Part shown: piece by piece, positions 7,428 to 16,412 of the stretch
Numbering within the stretch: the first letter of the stretch is position 1
Layout of the letters: each line of letters opens with the position of its first letter
From: Sva-07 sp031426215
Lineage (GTDB): Bacteria; Actinomycetota; Acidimicrobiia; Acidimicrobiales; Ilumatobacteraceae
Length of the DNA stretch: 64,000 nucleotides
Reading direction: 5' to 3'
NCBI GenBank assembly: GCA_031426215.1
Contig: JANPKU010000141.1
Location: 5,540 to 69,539 of the forward strand
Made by a program: the position numbers and the translations under genes
The notes under the pieces: generated by a model
The model's database searches: none
Seen by the model: the letters and a program-made list of their open reading frames with translations, nothing else
Told to the model about the DNA's origin: nothing

Positions 7428-9944
7428 ATGCGCCGACTGCTCCTCGTCCTCGCGTCCATCCTCGGAGTCGGCTCAGCGGTGATCGTGCACGTGCCCGCGC
7501 CCGTGGCGACAGCGCAGGCACCGATCGGCTCGGTCATCGTCGAAGGCACCGGAAACGGTCATGGCCGCGGACTGAGCCAGTACGGCGCCTACGGCTGGGC
7601 AGTCGACTCCGGCTGGAAACATTCGCAGATCCTGAACCACTACTACCGCGGTACCGAGCCTGGTTTCACGCCGTCGCTGAACGACCGCATCCGGGTTCGG
7701 CTCCTCGCGGTGGACGGTGTGCCCGGCCTCAAGCTGATCGCACCCGGCGGTGGCATCAGCGTCGCCGGTGTCGCCGGCAGCTACGCCTCGGTGTACGCGG
7801 TCACGGTCGCCAAGAACCAGTTCCGGGTGTGGGGCGCGCCGGTCGCCACCGACTGCAACGCCGACACCACGTGGTTCACCGATCTCGGCATCATTTCGAC
7901 CACCAACGTGGCGGTGTCCATCGTCGGTGGTGACGATGCCAACACGCCGGTCGAGAACGTGCTCGGCGTGTGCCGTCCCGACGGTTCGGTGAAGCACTAC
8001 CGCGGCAGCATCGAGTTCTGGGACACCTACATCGGCTCCCGCGTCGTGAACAGCGTGTTCGTCGAGCAGTACCTCCGAGGCGTGCTCCCGCGAGAGGTCC
8101 CCGCCAGTTGGGGCGACAAGCCGAACGGCATCGAGGCCCTGAAGGCTCAGGCGGTCGCCGCCCGCTCGTACGGGCTTGCGCAGACCCGGGCGTACTGGGT
8201 CGAAGGCGCCTCGGGCTCGACGAGATACGCGACGACCTGTGACTCCTCGACGTGCCAGGTCTACGGCGGCGCCGCAACGCGTGCCACCGGAACGGATCCG
8301 GCGTCGACCCGACTCGAGGACAATCGCACCAACACCGCCATCGACGCGACCGCCGGCGAGGTGCGTCGCTGGCCGGGTGACCCGAGCGGCTACGTCTCGA
8401 CCGAGTTCTCGTCGTCGAACGGGCCACGTACCGCCGGTGGTCCACGCAGTTCGGGAAGCCGGGTGTTCCCAGCGATCGACGACCCAGCCGACGCCACGTC
8501 GAGCAACCGGTTGCATCGCTGGACGCGGGTGCTCGACGGCGCAGTGCTCGCAGCCCGACACGGCCTCGACACGCTGACGTCGGTCTCGATGGCCGACGTC
8601 GACAACGGCTACGACGGGATCTGGTACAACAACGTCGTCCTGACCGGCAGCAACGGCAAGAAGGTGACCGTCGACGCCTGGACGTTCCGCAACCAGAACG
8701 GCCTGCCGTCGCCCGGGTTCTCGGTGCGGGGCGAACTTCGCGGCGCAGTACCCATGACCGCCAATCAGACCATCGAGTTGCAGGTGGTCGGAGCGAACGT
8801 GTCCGCGCCCGACGGAACCTCGAGTTCGATCCCGTCGGATGTGTCAGCCGTCGCCCTGAACATCACAGCGGTCGAACCCAGCGCAGCGGGTTACGCGACC
8901 GTGTGGCCCTGCGACGTCGCGCGACCCGACGCATCGAACCTCAACTTCGTTGCCGGGGGTGTCGTGGCGAACGGTGTCATCGCACCCGTCGGGGCGAGCG
9001 GCACGGTGTGCTTCTACTCGAACGCCACCACCCACTTCCTCGTCGACATCGCCGGCTGGTTCGGTGATGGCGGTGGCGGCGATCCGGCCTTCGTGGGCGC
9101 AACGCCGGCGCGTGTGCTCGACACACGCAACGGCATCGGTGGTCCGAAGGCTCGTATCCAACCACGTGGAACGATCACGGTTCCGATGGCGGGAGCGTCC
9201 ATGCGGCGCACCGATGGCACGCCGATCACCATTCCGACCGACGCGACTGCGGTCGCCGTGAACGTCACCGCCGTCGAGCCCTCCCAGCCCGGCTTCATCA
9301 CCGTGTGGCCGTGCGGCGCCCCCATGCCCGTGGCGTCGAACGTCAACTTCGCACGCGGTGGGGCGGTTGCCAACGGCGTGGTCGCTCCGCTCGGAGCGAA
9401 CGGGGCGATCTGCGTCTACTCCGATCAGGGTGCCGACGTGCTCGTCGACGTACTCGGATGGTTCGGTGGAGGATCCCGCCCGGCTTTCGTCGGAGCGGTA
9501 CCGCAACGGCTCGTCGACACACGCAACGCCATCGGAGGACCGAGCGGGATGTTGACACCGGCGACTCCACGTTCCGTGCCGGTGCGCAACGTGACCGTGA
9601 ACGTCAACGGTGTCGCCCGTCAGGTTCCCGCCGACGCGTCGGCGGTGGCCCTCAACGTCACGATGGTGACCGCCCGCGCCGCCGGATTCGCCACCGTGTG
9701 GCCGTGTGGCACGCCGAAACCCGAGGCCTCGAACGTGAACTTCCTGTCCGGCGCAACCGTGGCGAACGGGGTGGTTGCACCGATCGGTCCTGATGGCTCG
9801 GTCTGTGTCGCCACCAGCGCCGACGCACATCTGCTCGTCGACATCGCCGGCTGGTTCGCCGGAGGCGCCGACGCGGGGTTCGTCGGCAACATCCCACTTC
9901 GACTCGTCGACACCCGCAACAACATCGGACCGATTCCGAAGTGA
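7428..9944 (+). CDS. Secreted SpoIID/LytB-domain protein with three C-terminal WPC-GWF-DTRN repeats
   Basis: 838 aa. An N-terminal signal peptide (MRRLLLVLASILGVG..., cut probably after ATAQA) leads into a SpoIID/LytB domain: NGHGRGLSQYGAYGWA near residue 45 and YLRGVLPREVPASWG near 212, the latter holding the catalytic Glu of SpoIID peptidoglycan lytic transglycosylases, followed by KAQAVAARSYGLA. From about residue 445 to the end are three repeats of about 130 residues, each with AVA(L/V)N(I/V)T, a WPC, a second Cys near VC(F/V)Y, VDI(A/L)GWF, and RL/VLDTRNxIGGP; the paired Cys probably form a disulfide. Residues about 363-437, between the enzyme domain and the repeats, recur in the next gene. 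Predicted to act on the cell wall outside the membrane. Start chosen at the signal peptide; longer N-termini are unlikely. Confidence 0.85.
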   Translation: MRRLLLVLASILGVGSAVIVHVPAPVATAQAPIGSVIVEGTGNGHGRGLSQYGAYGWAVDSGWKHSQILNHYYRGTEPGFTPSLNDRIRVRLLAVDGVPGLKLIAPGGGISVAGVAGSYASVYAVTVAKNQFRVWGAPVATDCNADTTWFTDLGIISTTNVAVSIVGGDDANTPVENVLGVCRPDGSVKHYRGSIEFWDTYIGSRVVNSVFVEQYLRGVLPREVPASWGDKPNGIEALKAQAVAARSYGLAQTRAYWVEGASGSTRYATTCDSSTCQVYGGAATRATGTDPASTRLEDNRTNTAIDATAGEVRRWPGDPSGYVSTEFSSSNGPRTAGGPRSSGSRVFPAIDDPADATSSNRLHRWTRVLDGAVLAARHGLDTLTSVSMADVDNGYDGIWYNNVVLTGSNGKKVTVDAWTFRNQNGLPSPGFSVRGELRGAVPMTANQTIELQVVGANVSAPDGTSSSIPSDVSAVALNITAVEPSAAGYATVWPCDVARPDASNLNFVAGGVVANGVIAPVGASGTVCFYSNATTHFLVDIAGWFGDGGGGDPAFVGATPARVLDTRNGIGGPKARIQPRGTITVPMAGASMRRTDGTPITIPTDATAVAVNVTAVEPSQPGFITVWPCGAPMPVASNVNFARGGAVANGVVAPLGANGAICVYSDQGADVLVDVLGWFGGGSRPAFVGAVPQRLVDTRNAIGGPSGMLTPATPRSVPVRNVTVNVNGVARQVPADASAVALNVTMVTARAAGFATVWPCGTPKPEASNVNFLSGATVANGVVAPIGPDGSVCVATSADAHLLVDIAGWFAGGADAGFVGNIPLRLVDTRNNIGPIPK

Positions 9945-12097
9945 CGTCAGCCGGTCGGCGCGTCATGGCCGTGATCATCGTGGCGATGACGTGGGTGCTC
10001 CTCGCGCCCGGCGGCCCGGCGACGGTTGGCGCCGTCGGTCCGGATGACATCATCGCAATCGTCGTCGACGGCATCGGTACCCCGGCGACCTCGACCGACC
10101 CTGCCAACCCGACCCGGCCCTGGACTCGGATCCTCGACGCCGACACCCTGGCCAGCCGGTACGGGTTCGGCACCATTGCCTCGGCCGAGGTGGTGACGGT
10201 TCCCGGGCGCGTCGCACCGAACAACAGCGACGTGTTGCTGACATCGGGCACCGGGTCGATCAGGACGATCGGATCCGACACGTTCCGCGAGAACCATCAG
10301 CTGCCGTCGTCGCAATTCACGGTGCGCACCGTCGCCCGTGAACTCGTGCCACGTGACGTGGCGTTCGTGGGCGATTCGGTGGGCGCCTCCGCGAAATCCG
10401 AGCTGCTCACACTCACCGACGGCACGTTCTCGTCGCTCACGATCGACACCCTCGACTCACGGTTCATCAGCAAGACGCCGCCGTCGCCGAGCGGCGTCCA
10501 AGCCGTCGCGCTCCTTCCGATGAACCTCGACCTCGTGGTCGTCGAACTGGGCTACAACCCGTCGACCAACATGGCCGCCGACATCGACGCCATGATGACC
10601 GCGCTCGCGCAGCGCAACGCCGCACGGGTCATCTGGATCAACATGGCGGAATTGCGCACCGAGGTCGGGACCTCGGTGTACGCCGCCGCGAACGCTGCGC
10701 TGCGCGACGCGCGAACCCGGTGGCCCGGTCTGGTGATCGCCGACTGGAACGAGGTCCGCATCACTGCAGGCACCGACGCTGCCTACTGGTTCGATGATGA
10801 CGGTGTGCACCTGACGGGCAGTGGCCAAGCGCAGTTCGCGCTCTGGGTGCGCCAGGTGCTCGGTGCATCGGTGCCGTCGGCGATCGTGTATCCGCCGTCG
10901 CGACGGTTCGCCGCCGGCGAACGCATCGAATTGCAAGTGGTCGGCAAGGACGTCACTGGGCCCGACGGGGTGAAGCGCAAGATTCCTGTTGGCGCGGCGG
11001 CCGTGGCGTTGAACATCACCGCCGTGACGCCAGATCAGGCCGGCTACATCACCGTCTGGCCGTGCGATGTCGCTCGACCCGACTCGTCGAATCTCAATTA
11101 CGCCACCGGGGCGGTGGCCGCCAACACCGTGATCGCCCCCGTGGGTGCGAGCGGCAAGGTGTGCTTCTACTCCGACCAGGCCACCGACTTCCTGGTCGAC
11201 ATCGCCGGCTGGTTCGCCGGTTCGTCCGGTGGTACACCTTCGTTCATCGGCGCCACCCCGCGACGCGTGGTCGACACCCGCAACGGCATCGGCGGGCCCA
11301 AGCTTCGGGTTCCGGCCGGTGGCACGGTCACGATCCCGTTGGCCGGCGCCACGATGCAACGCACCGATGGCGCGCCCGACGTCATCCCCGCTGACGCCAC
11401 CGCCGTGGCGATGAACGTCACCGCAGTGCTGCCATCACAGGCCGGGTTCATCACCGTGTGGCCGTGTGGCACGCCGATGCCGAACGCATCGAACCTCAAC
11501 TTCACCCGTGGCGCAGTGGTGGCAAACGGAGTGGTGACCTCGCTCGGCGGCGGCGCGGTGTGTGTCTTCTCCGATCAGCAAACCGACGTCCTCGTGGACG
11601 TGCTCGGGTGGTTCCCGCGCGGAAGCGGCGAGCCGCCGTTCGTGGGTGCGGTCCCGCTTCGCCTCGTCGATACTCGCAACGCGATCGGCGGGCCACGCGG
11701 CGTGGTGCCATCGGGCGCCGTTCGTGCGGTGCCTGTCCGCAGCGTGACCGTCGACGTCAACGGCACGCCTCAGCAGGTGCCACTCGACGCGCCGGCGGTG
11801 GCGTTGAACGTCACAGCGGTGGAGGCAAGCGCCGCCGGTTTCGCCACGGTGTGGCCGTGTGGCACACCGATGCCCGACGCGTCGAATCTCAATGTCGCCC
11901 GAGGCGGAACGATCGCCAACGGGGTGATCGCCCCGATCGGGTCAGACGGATCGGTGTGCGTCTGGAGCAATCTCGGCGGGCATCTGATCGTCGACATCGC
12001 CGGCTGGTTCGGCGGAGGCGACAATCCGTCGTTCACGGGCAATGTGCCGCGTCGCCTAATCGACACCCGCAACAAGATCGGCCCGGGCCCGCTGTGA
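9941..12097 (+). CDS. Secreted SGNH-hydrolase-like protein with the same C-terminal repeats
   Basis: 718 aa, GTG start overlapping the previous stop as GTGA, so the two are coupled. A signal anchor (VMAVIIVAMTWVLLAPGG) is followed at about residues 58-133 by a copy of the linker module of the upstream protein (PWTRILDADTLASRYG versus RWTRVLDGAVLAARHG). Then comes an SGNH/GDSL-like domain: block I FVGDSVGASA near residue 144, and block V DDGVHLTGSGQ near 288, giving Ser, Asp and His of the triad. Three WPC-GWF-DTRN repeats finish the protein. The domain is like those fused to acyltransferases that deacetylate or acylate wall polysaccharides; substrate unknown. Confidence 0.8.
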   Translation: MTSAGRRVMAVIIVAMTWVLLAPGGPATVGAVGPDDIIAIVVDGIGTPATSTDPANPTRPWTRILDADTLASRYGFGTIASAEVVTVPGRVAPNNSDVLLTSGTGSIRTIGSDTFRENHQLPSSQFTVRTVARELVPRDVAFVGDSVGASAKSELLTLTDGTFSSLTIDTLDSRFISKTPPSPSGVQAVALLPMNLDLVVVELGYNPSTNMAADIDAMMTALAQRNAARVIWINMAELRTEVGTSVYAAANAALRDARTRWPGLVIADWNEVRITAGTDAAYWFDDDGVHLTGSGQAQFALWVRQVLGASVPSAIVYPPSRRFAAGERIELQVVGKDVTGPDGVKRKIPVGAAAVALNITAVTPDQAGYITVWPCDVARPDSSNLNYATGAVAANTVIAPVGASGKVCFYSDQATDFLVDIAGWFAGSSGGTPSFIGATPRRVVDTRNGIGGPKLRVPAGGTVTIPLAGATMQRTDGAPDVIPADATAVAMNVTAVLPSQAGFITVWPCGTPMPNASNLNFTRGAVVANGVVTSLGGGAVCVFSDQQTDVLVDVLGWFPRGSGEPPFVGAVPLRLVDTRNAIGGPRGVVPSGAVRAVPVRSVTVDVNGTPQQVPLDAPAVALNVTAVEASAAGFATVWPCGTPMPDASNLNVARGGTIANGVIAPIGSDGSVCVWSNLGGHLIVDIAGWFGGGDNPSFTGNVPRRLIDTRNKIGPGPL

Positions 12098-12172
12098 CGG
12101 CCGGGTTCGGCTCGGTGAACCACCGCTGAACAACAGCGCAGTTCGGATTCCTCGCTCGCCGACATGAACGAA

Positions 12173-12178
12173 TAGTTT
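12173..12178 (+). promoter_or_regulatory. -10-like TAGTTT before the SDR gene
   Basis: TAGTTT ends 7 nt before the ATG at 12186. Confidence 0.45.
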
Positions 12179-12185
12179 GCGAACC

Positions 12186-12962
12186 ATGGACATTTCTGGA
12201 GCAAGTGCAATCGTCACCGGTGGAGCATCAGGGATCGGCGCAGCCTCGGCTCGCATGCTGGCCGCCCTCGGTGCGAAGGTCGTGATCGCCGACCTGCAGG
12301 AGGACAAGGGCAACGAGTTGGCCGACGAGATCGGCGGCGCGTTCTGCAAGGTCGACGTCACCAACACCGACGACATCGTCAATGCCGTCGAGATGGCCAA
12401 GTCGATGGGTCCGGTCCGCGTGCTCGTCAACTCCGCTGGTATCGGCTGGGCGCAACGAACGGTCGGCAAGGACGGCACCCTCGAGTCGGCCGCCAACCTC
12501 GACGCGTTCAAGAAGGTCGTCGCGATCAACCTGATCGGCACGTTCGACTGCATCCGCGTGGCCGCCACGGCGATGAGCACCACCGAGCCGCTCGAATACG
12601 GCGAGCGCGGCGCCATCGTGAACATCGCCTCGGTCGCAGCATTCGACGGACAGATCGGCCAGGCCAGCTACTCCGCATCGAAGGGTGGCGTCGTCGGCAT
12701 GACGCTGCCGATCGCTCGCGACCTCTCCGCCATCGGCATCCGCGTGAACACCGTGGCGCCCGGCCTGATCGACACGCCGATCTACGGCCAGGGCGAGGCC
12801 AGTGAAGCCTTCAAGGAGAACCTCCAGAAGGGCGTGCTGTTCCCGAAGCGTCTCGGCGACCCCGAACAGCTCGCCTCGATGGTGCTCGAATGCATCACCA
12901 ACAGCTACATGAACGCCGAATCGATCCGCGTCGACGGTGGCATCCGCATGCCCCCGAAGTGA
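12186..12962 (+). CDS. Short-chain dehydrogenase, 3-hydroxyacyl-CoA dehydrogenase type 2-like
   Basis: 258 aa. The Rossmann motif TGGASGIG (residues about 11-18), NSAGIG, and the catalytic Ser-Tyr-Lys set (NIASVAAFDGQIGQASYSASK) are intact. The stretch GMTLPIARDLSAIGIRVNTVAPGL is given here only by its ends (GMTLPIARDL, VNTVAPGL) and is characteristic of the HSD10/type-2 3-hydroxyacyl-CoA dehydrogenase group, which oxidises 3-hydroxyacyl-CoA with NAD in beta-oxidation of branched or fatty acids. ATG at 12186 is preferred to the TTG at 12177 because of the upstream TAGTTT box. It stands alone and ends at a family C hairpin shared with argJ. Confidence 0.88.
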   Translation: MDISGASAIVTGGASGIGAASARMLAALGAKVVIADLQEDKGNELADEIGGAFCKVDVTNTDDIVNAVEMAKSMGPVRVLVNSAGIGWAQRTVGKDGTLESAANLDAFKKVVAINLIGTFDCIRVAATAMSTTEPLEYGERGAIVNIASVAAFDGQIGQASYSASKGGVVGMTLPIARDLSAIGIRVNTVAPGLIDTPIYGQGEASEAFKENLQKGVLFPKRLGDPEQLASMVLECITNSYMNAESIRVDGGIRMPPK

Positions 12963-12970
12963 CGTCCCCG

Positions 12971-13024
12971 ACGTTTGCGTGCGGATTTGGGTGAGACAGG
13001 CCACCGAAATCCGCACACAAACGT
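12971..13024. repeat. Family C inverted repeat / bidirectional terminator
   Basis: Long hairpin with arms beginning ACGTTTGCGTGCGGATTT (12971-12988) and ending AAATCCGCACACAAACGT (13007-13024), one mismatch between these arms. It lies exactly between the convergent SDR and argJ genes, where a two-way terminator would be expected. A related copy sits at 54470-54523, also between convergent genes. Confidence 0.7.
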
Positions 13025-13029
13025 GAGTT

Positions 13030-14199
13030 TCAGGTGGTGTAGTCGGCGTTGAAGCGCACGTAGTCGTCGCTGAGGTCGCAGCCCCACACGGTGGCGTCGG
13101 CGTCGCCGGTGGTGAGCGACACGTGAATGCGTACGTCGGTGCCGCGCATGTACGACGATAGGGCGGCGAGCGCAGCGTCGTCGAGCAGCCGTGGGTAGAC
13201 CTCGGTGTCGCCGAAACGGATGACCACGACGTCCTGGTCGATGTCGGTGTCGTCGCTGCACTTGCCGATCGCCATCGCCACTCGTCCCCAGTTGGGGTCG
13301 CCACCGTGGACGGCGGTCTTCACCAGTGGCGAGTTGACGATTGCCTTGGCGACGCGCTTCGCCTGTTCGCGATCACGGGCACGGTCGACGCAGACCTCGA
13401 TCAACGAGTGCGCACCCTCGCCGTCACGAGCGATCTGCATGGTCAGATCGACTGCCACGTCGTACAGCGCTGCCTCGAAGGCGCCGAGATCGACCGGTCC
13501 GGCGGCGCCCGAGGCCATGATCACCGACGAGTCGCTCGTGGAAGTGTCGGTGTCGATGCTGACGCAATTGAACGTGCGATCGACGACCCGCCGGAACACC
13601 GCATCGAGGTCAGCCGCAGGCACGTCGGCGTCGGTGAACAGCAGCGAGATGTGCGTGGCCATGTCCGGTTCGATCATCCCGACGCCTTTGGCCATGCCGA
13701 CGATCCGGGCAGCGCTGCCCGCAACCACGGCTTCGGCGAGCTTTGCGACGGTGTCGGTGGTCATCATCCCGCGCGCCGGACCGTCGGCATCGTTCGACGT
13801 CAGGCGCTCCGGCAGCGCGTCGATGCCGGCCCGTATCCGATCGATGGGGTAGCGGCGGCCGATCACGCCGGTTGAGGTGACGACCACGTCGGTGGGTTCG
13901 CATCCGAGGCGGGCGGCGACTCGCTCGGCGACCTCGACGGCATCGGCGTGGCCCTGCGGCCCAGTCGCCACGTTGGCGTTCTTCGAGATCACCACGACGG
14001 CGCGGGCCAGCCCGTCAGCGATCTGCGCCCGACTGAGGGTGACGCTGGGGCCGGCGAAGCGGCTCTTGGTGAAGACGCCGGCCACGGGCACGGGTTGCTC
14101 GGCGGCGATCACCACGAAGTCGTCGGTGTCGTCCTTGACGCCGATGTTGGCCACGTGGCTGTGGAAGCCGAGCGGCAGGGTGGCCACCGGGTTGCTCAC
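13030..14199 (-). CDS. argJ: Bifunctional ornithine acetyltransferase / N-acetylglutamate synthase
   Basis: 389 aa. ArgJ transfers acetyl from N-acetylornithine to glutamate in the cyclic arginine pathway and may also use acetyl-CoA. The precursor cleaves itself before a Thr that becomes the nucleophile; the site is seen in KGVGMIEPDMATHI, with Thr182. Upstream conserved STGVIG and the C-terminal KTAVHGGDPNWGRV signature are present. The rest of the arg operon is not in the window. It overlaps the MarR gene by 4 bp and is probably cotranscribed with it. Confidence 0.95.
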   Translation of the reverse strand: MSNPVATLPLGFHSHVANIGVKDDTDDFVVIAAEQPVPVAGVFTKSRFAGPSVTLSRAQIADGLARAVVVISKNANVATGPQGHADAVEVAERVAARLGCEPTDVVVTSTGVIGRRYPIDRIRAGIDALPERLTSNDADGPARGMMTTDTVAKLAEAVVAGSAARIVGMAKGVGMIEPDMATHISLLFTDADVPAADLDAVFRRVVDRTFNCVSIDTDTSTSDSSVIMASGAAGPVDLGAFEAALYDVAVDLTMQIARDGEGAHSLIEVCVDRARDREQAKRVAKAIVNSPLVKTAVHGGDPNWGRVAMAIGKCSDDTDIDQDVVVIRFGDTEVYPRLLDDAALAALSSYMRGTDVRIHVSLTTGDADATVWGCDLSDDYVRFNADYTT

Positions 14200-14648
14200 T
14201 GTGCGATTCCATCCTTGATCGCCTGGAAGATCGATGCGAGGGAGTCGACCTGCTCGGCGTCGAGATGATCGAACACGTGGTGACGGACACTCGCCACGTG
14301 GTCGGGTGCGGCCGCCTCGAGCGCTGCGAACCCGCTCGGCGTCAGGGCAGCGAGCATGACGCGCCGATCGTGGGTGGACGGCTCGCGAGTGACGAACCCT
14401 GCCTTGACCAAGCCGTCGAGGCGACGGGTGAGACCGCTGGGCGACAGTTGGAGAAGATCGGCGAGATCACACATGCGCATCGAGCGGTCAGGCGCCTCGG
14501 AGAGGTAGACGAACACCTGATAGTCGCCGAGCGTGAGGCCGTGCTCCTCGGCGAGGTCACGCTCGATCGCGGCGATCAGATCACCGTAGGTTTCGATGTA
14601 GGTGCGCCATGCCGTCATCTCGCGCGGCGTCAACCAGTTCGTTGCCAT
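14196..14648 (-). CDS. MarR family transcriptional regulator
   Basis: 150 aa winged-helix protein. The recognition region MRMCDLADLLQLSPSGLTRRLDGLVKAG (about residues 57-84, shown only by its ends MRMCDLADLL and RRLDGLVKAG) and the wing with DRRVMLAALT (about 95-104) are typical of MarR. Its ligand and targets are unknown; it is directly upstream of and overlaps argJ, an unusual pairing. A TAGCTT box 6 nt before the ATG suggests a leaderless message. Confidence 0.9.
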   Translation of the reverse strand: MATNWLTPREMTAWRTYIETYGDLIAAIERDLAEEHGLTLGDYQVFVYLSEAPDRSMRMCDLADLLQLSPSGLTRRLDGLVKAGFVTREPSTHDRRVMLAALTPSGFAALEAAAPDHVASVRHHVFDHLDAEQVDSLASIFQAIKDGIAQ

Positions 14649-14654
14649 GGACCC

Positions 14655-14660
14655 AAGCTA
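14655..14660 (-). promoter_or_regulatory. -10-like TAGCTT before marR
   Basis: TAGCTT on the minus strand ends 6 nt before the ATG at 14648. Confidence 0.45.
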
Positions 14661-14686
14661 TCGAGCCCACGCAACTATTGCGATGG

Positions 14687-15163
14687 TCAACTGTCTTGGA
14701 AGTGAGCCACGAGGCGGTCGAGGGTGGCCTCGATGGCCTTCGCATTGCGCTTGGGTGTACCCGTCAGCTTCAATGCGGTGGCGCTACGCGCCGGACGGAA
14801 GTCGAATTCCTCCGTCACTTCGGTTCCGCCGTCGACGGCGCGCAAGCGGTACCGCCAGATGTGCTTGCCCATGTGCTGCCAGGCGATCAGCGACGGTTCA
14901 TCGAACTCGACGACCTCATTGGTGATCTTGTACGGCACGCCGAGCTTCATCGACATCGAGAACTTCGAACCGAGCGCCAGCCGTTCCGGGGCGTCGTCGT
15001 TGCTGCTGCGCACCGTGCCGGAACCATCGATCTCGGCGTGCCTCGACGGATCGGCGAGCAGATCGAAGATCGCTTGCGGTTCGCACGGCACGAATCGGAT
15101 CCCCCGAACGACCTTGTCGTCGTTGGTCGTCGTCTCGTCGTCGTTGGTTGTCCCGTCAGGCAT
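14687..15163 (-). CDS. SRPBCC (START-like) family protein
   Basis: 158 aa. After a low-complexity Asp/Thr-rich N-terminus, the protein has the alternating beta strands of a polyketide cyclase/dehydrase-like lipid-binding fold, with FDLLADPSRHAEIDGSG and the later VTEEFDFR and long C-terminal helix. Such proteins bind hydrophobic ligands; no catalytic residues can be assigned. The ATG overlaps the stop of the upstream FAD oxidoreductase by 8 bp, making it the last gene of a three-gene set. Confidence 0.8.
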   Translation of the reverse strand: MPDGTTNDDETTTNDDKVVRGIRFVPCEPQAIFDLLADPSRHAEIDGSGTVRSSNDDAPERLALGSKFSMSMKLGVPYKITNEVVEFDEPSLIAWQHMGKHIWRYRLRAVDGGTEVTEEFDFRPARSATALKLTGTPKRNAKAIEATLDRLVAHFQDS

Positions 15164-16412
15164 GTCGGTCAGTCTGGCCCATCTCGGCGGCGATGGCCAG
15201 ACCGCAGCGGCGCCCGGAGAACATCGCGCCCTGGCTCGATGCGGTGTCGCGGTGATCGCCGCACACGAACCGACCGTCGTCGAGGCGGATGCGACGCTTG
15301 GGGTCGAAGGGCGGACGCTGCAGCGGCTGGCCGTGTGCAATGCGGTACGTGGCGAGGTGATCCCACGTGTCCACCTGTGAGCCCCACCAACCGCGCAGTT
15401 GCGAGCGCGCATCCGCCTCGATGGTCGGGCCGGCGTGGCCGGGGAGCGCAGCAACGACGAGGTGTGAGCCGGCCGGGGCATACGTCGGCGCCACGTTGCT
15501 CATCACCGCCACGTTCAACACCGGACCGCGACCGGTGCCGTCGAGCACGACGAGCTTGTCGTCGATCGGAGCGGTCGACGTCGAGAAGTAGACGGCACCC
15601 ACCGACTTCGACTCGACCGGTGCGAGATCGAGCAGGGCCGCGGCCGTCGGGCCCTCGGTGGCCACCACGACCGCAGCGGCCGAGATCGTGGAACCATCGA
15701 CGGTGATCGAGGTCGGCGACGTCGCCGTGACCGGGGTGCCGAGATGGATCGAATCTGCCGGAAGGCGGTCGGCGAGTTGCTGGGGGATCGCCTGCATGCC
15801 GGCAGCGGGCACGGCGGAGTCGCCATCGGCGAGCATGCGGAAGATGATGTCGAACATCCGGCGGCTGTCGGTGAGGTCGGGATCGAGCTGGATCCCGCCG
15901 ACGAGCGGGCGAAAGAACCGTTCGATGATCGTGTCGGAGAATCCGGCCTCGGCGAGCGCAGCTCGCGTGGTGGTGTCTTCGCCTTGGAGCAGCCGAGCCG
16001 GATGCACGCTTCGGATGCGGCGACGCAACAGCCCGATTCTCGCCTTGTCGAACAGCGATCCGATCGGGGCGGTGACGGTGGACAGTGTGGTGGTCGGTCG
16101 GCGGAACGGGTCCCCGACGACCGACCCCTTCCCGTTGCGCCACACGAGCGCGCCGGGCTCGAACGCCTGCAGGTCGAGCGCGGCCATGTCGATCTGGCGG
16201 TGCATCTCGGGGTAGGCGGTGAGCGCCACCTGGAAGCCCCGGTCGAGCGTGAAGCCGTCGACGTGATCGGTGCGCACCCGGCCGCCGACGCCATCGCTCG
16301 CTTCGTACACGTGCACCGGAATCCCAGCGTCGTGCAGCGCTACCGCGCAGGACAATCCGGCGAGTCCGGCGCCGACGACGAGGACCGGTTCGTCGGGTCG
16401 GGTGAGGCTCAC
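15156..16412 (-). CDS. FAD-dependent amine oxidase/phytoene-desaturase-like oxidoreductase
   Basis: 418 aa. The dinucleotide-binding motif VVGAGLAGLSCAVAL lies at residues about 11-25, followed by YEASDGVGGRVRTD (FAD contact) and a C-terminal FAD motif with FVCGDHRDTASSQGAMFSG. This is the NAD(P)-binding Rossmann-like / amino-oxidase group; substrate unknown, possibly an isoprenoid or amine. The GTG start overlaps the epimerase stop as GTGA, and its own stop overlaps the SRPBCC start. Confidence 0.87.
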   Translation of the reverse strand: MSLTRPDEPVLVVGAGLAGLSCAVALHDAGIPVHVYEASDGVGGRVRTDHVDGFTLDRGFQVALTAYPEMHRQIDMAALDLQAFEPGALVWRNGKGSVVGDPFRRPTTTLSTVTAPIGSLFDKARIGLLRRRIRSVHPARLLQGEDTTTRAALAEAGFSDTIIERFFRPLVGGIQLDPDLTDSRRMFDIIFRMLADGDSAVPAAGMQAIPQQLADRLPADSIHLGTPVTATSPTSITVDGSTISAAAVVVATEGPTAAALLDLAPVESKSVGAVYFSTSTAPIDDKLVVLDGTGRGPVLNVAVMSNVAPTYAPAGSHLVVAALPGHAGPTIEADARSQLRGWWGSQVDTWDHLATYRIAHGQPLQRPPFDPKRRIRLDDGRFVCGDHRDTASSQGAMFSGRRCGLAIAAEMGQTDRHA

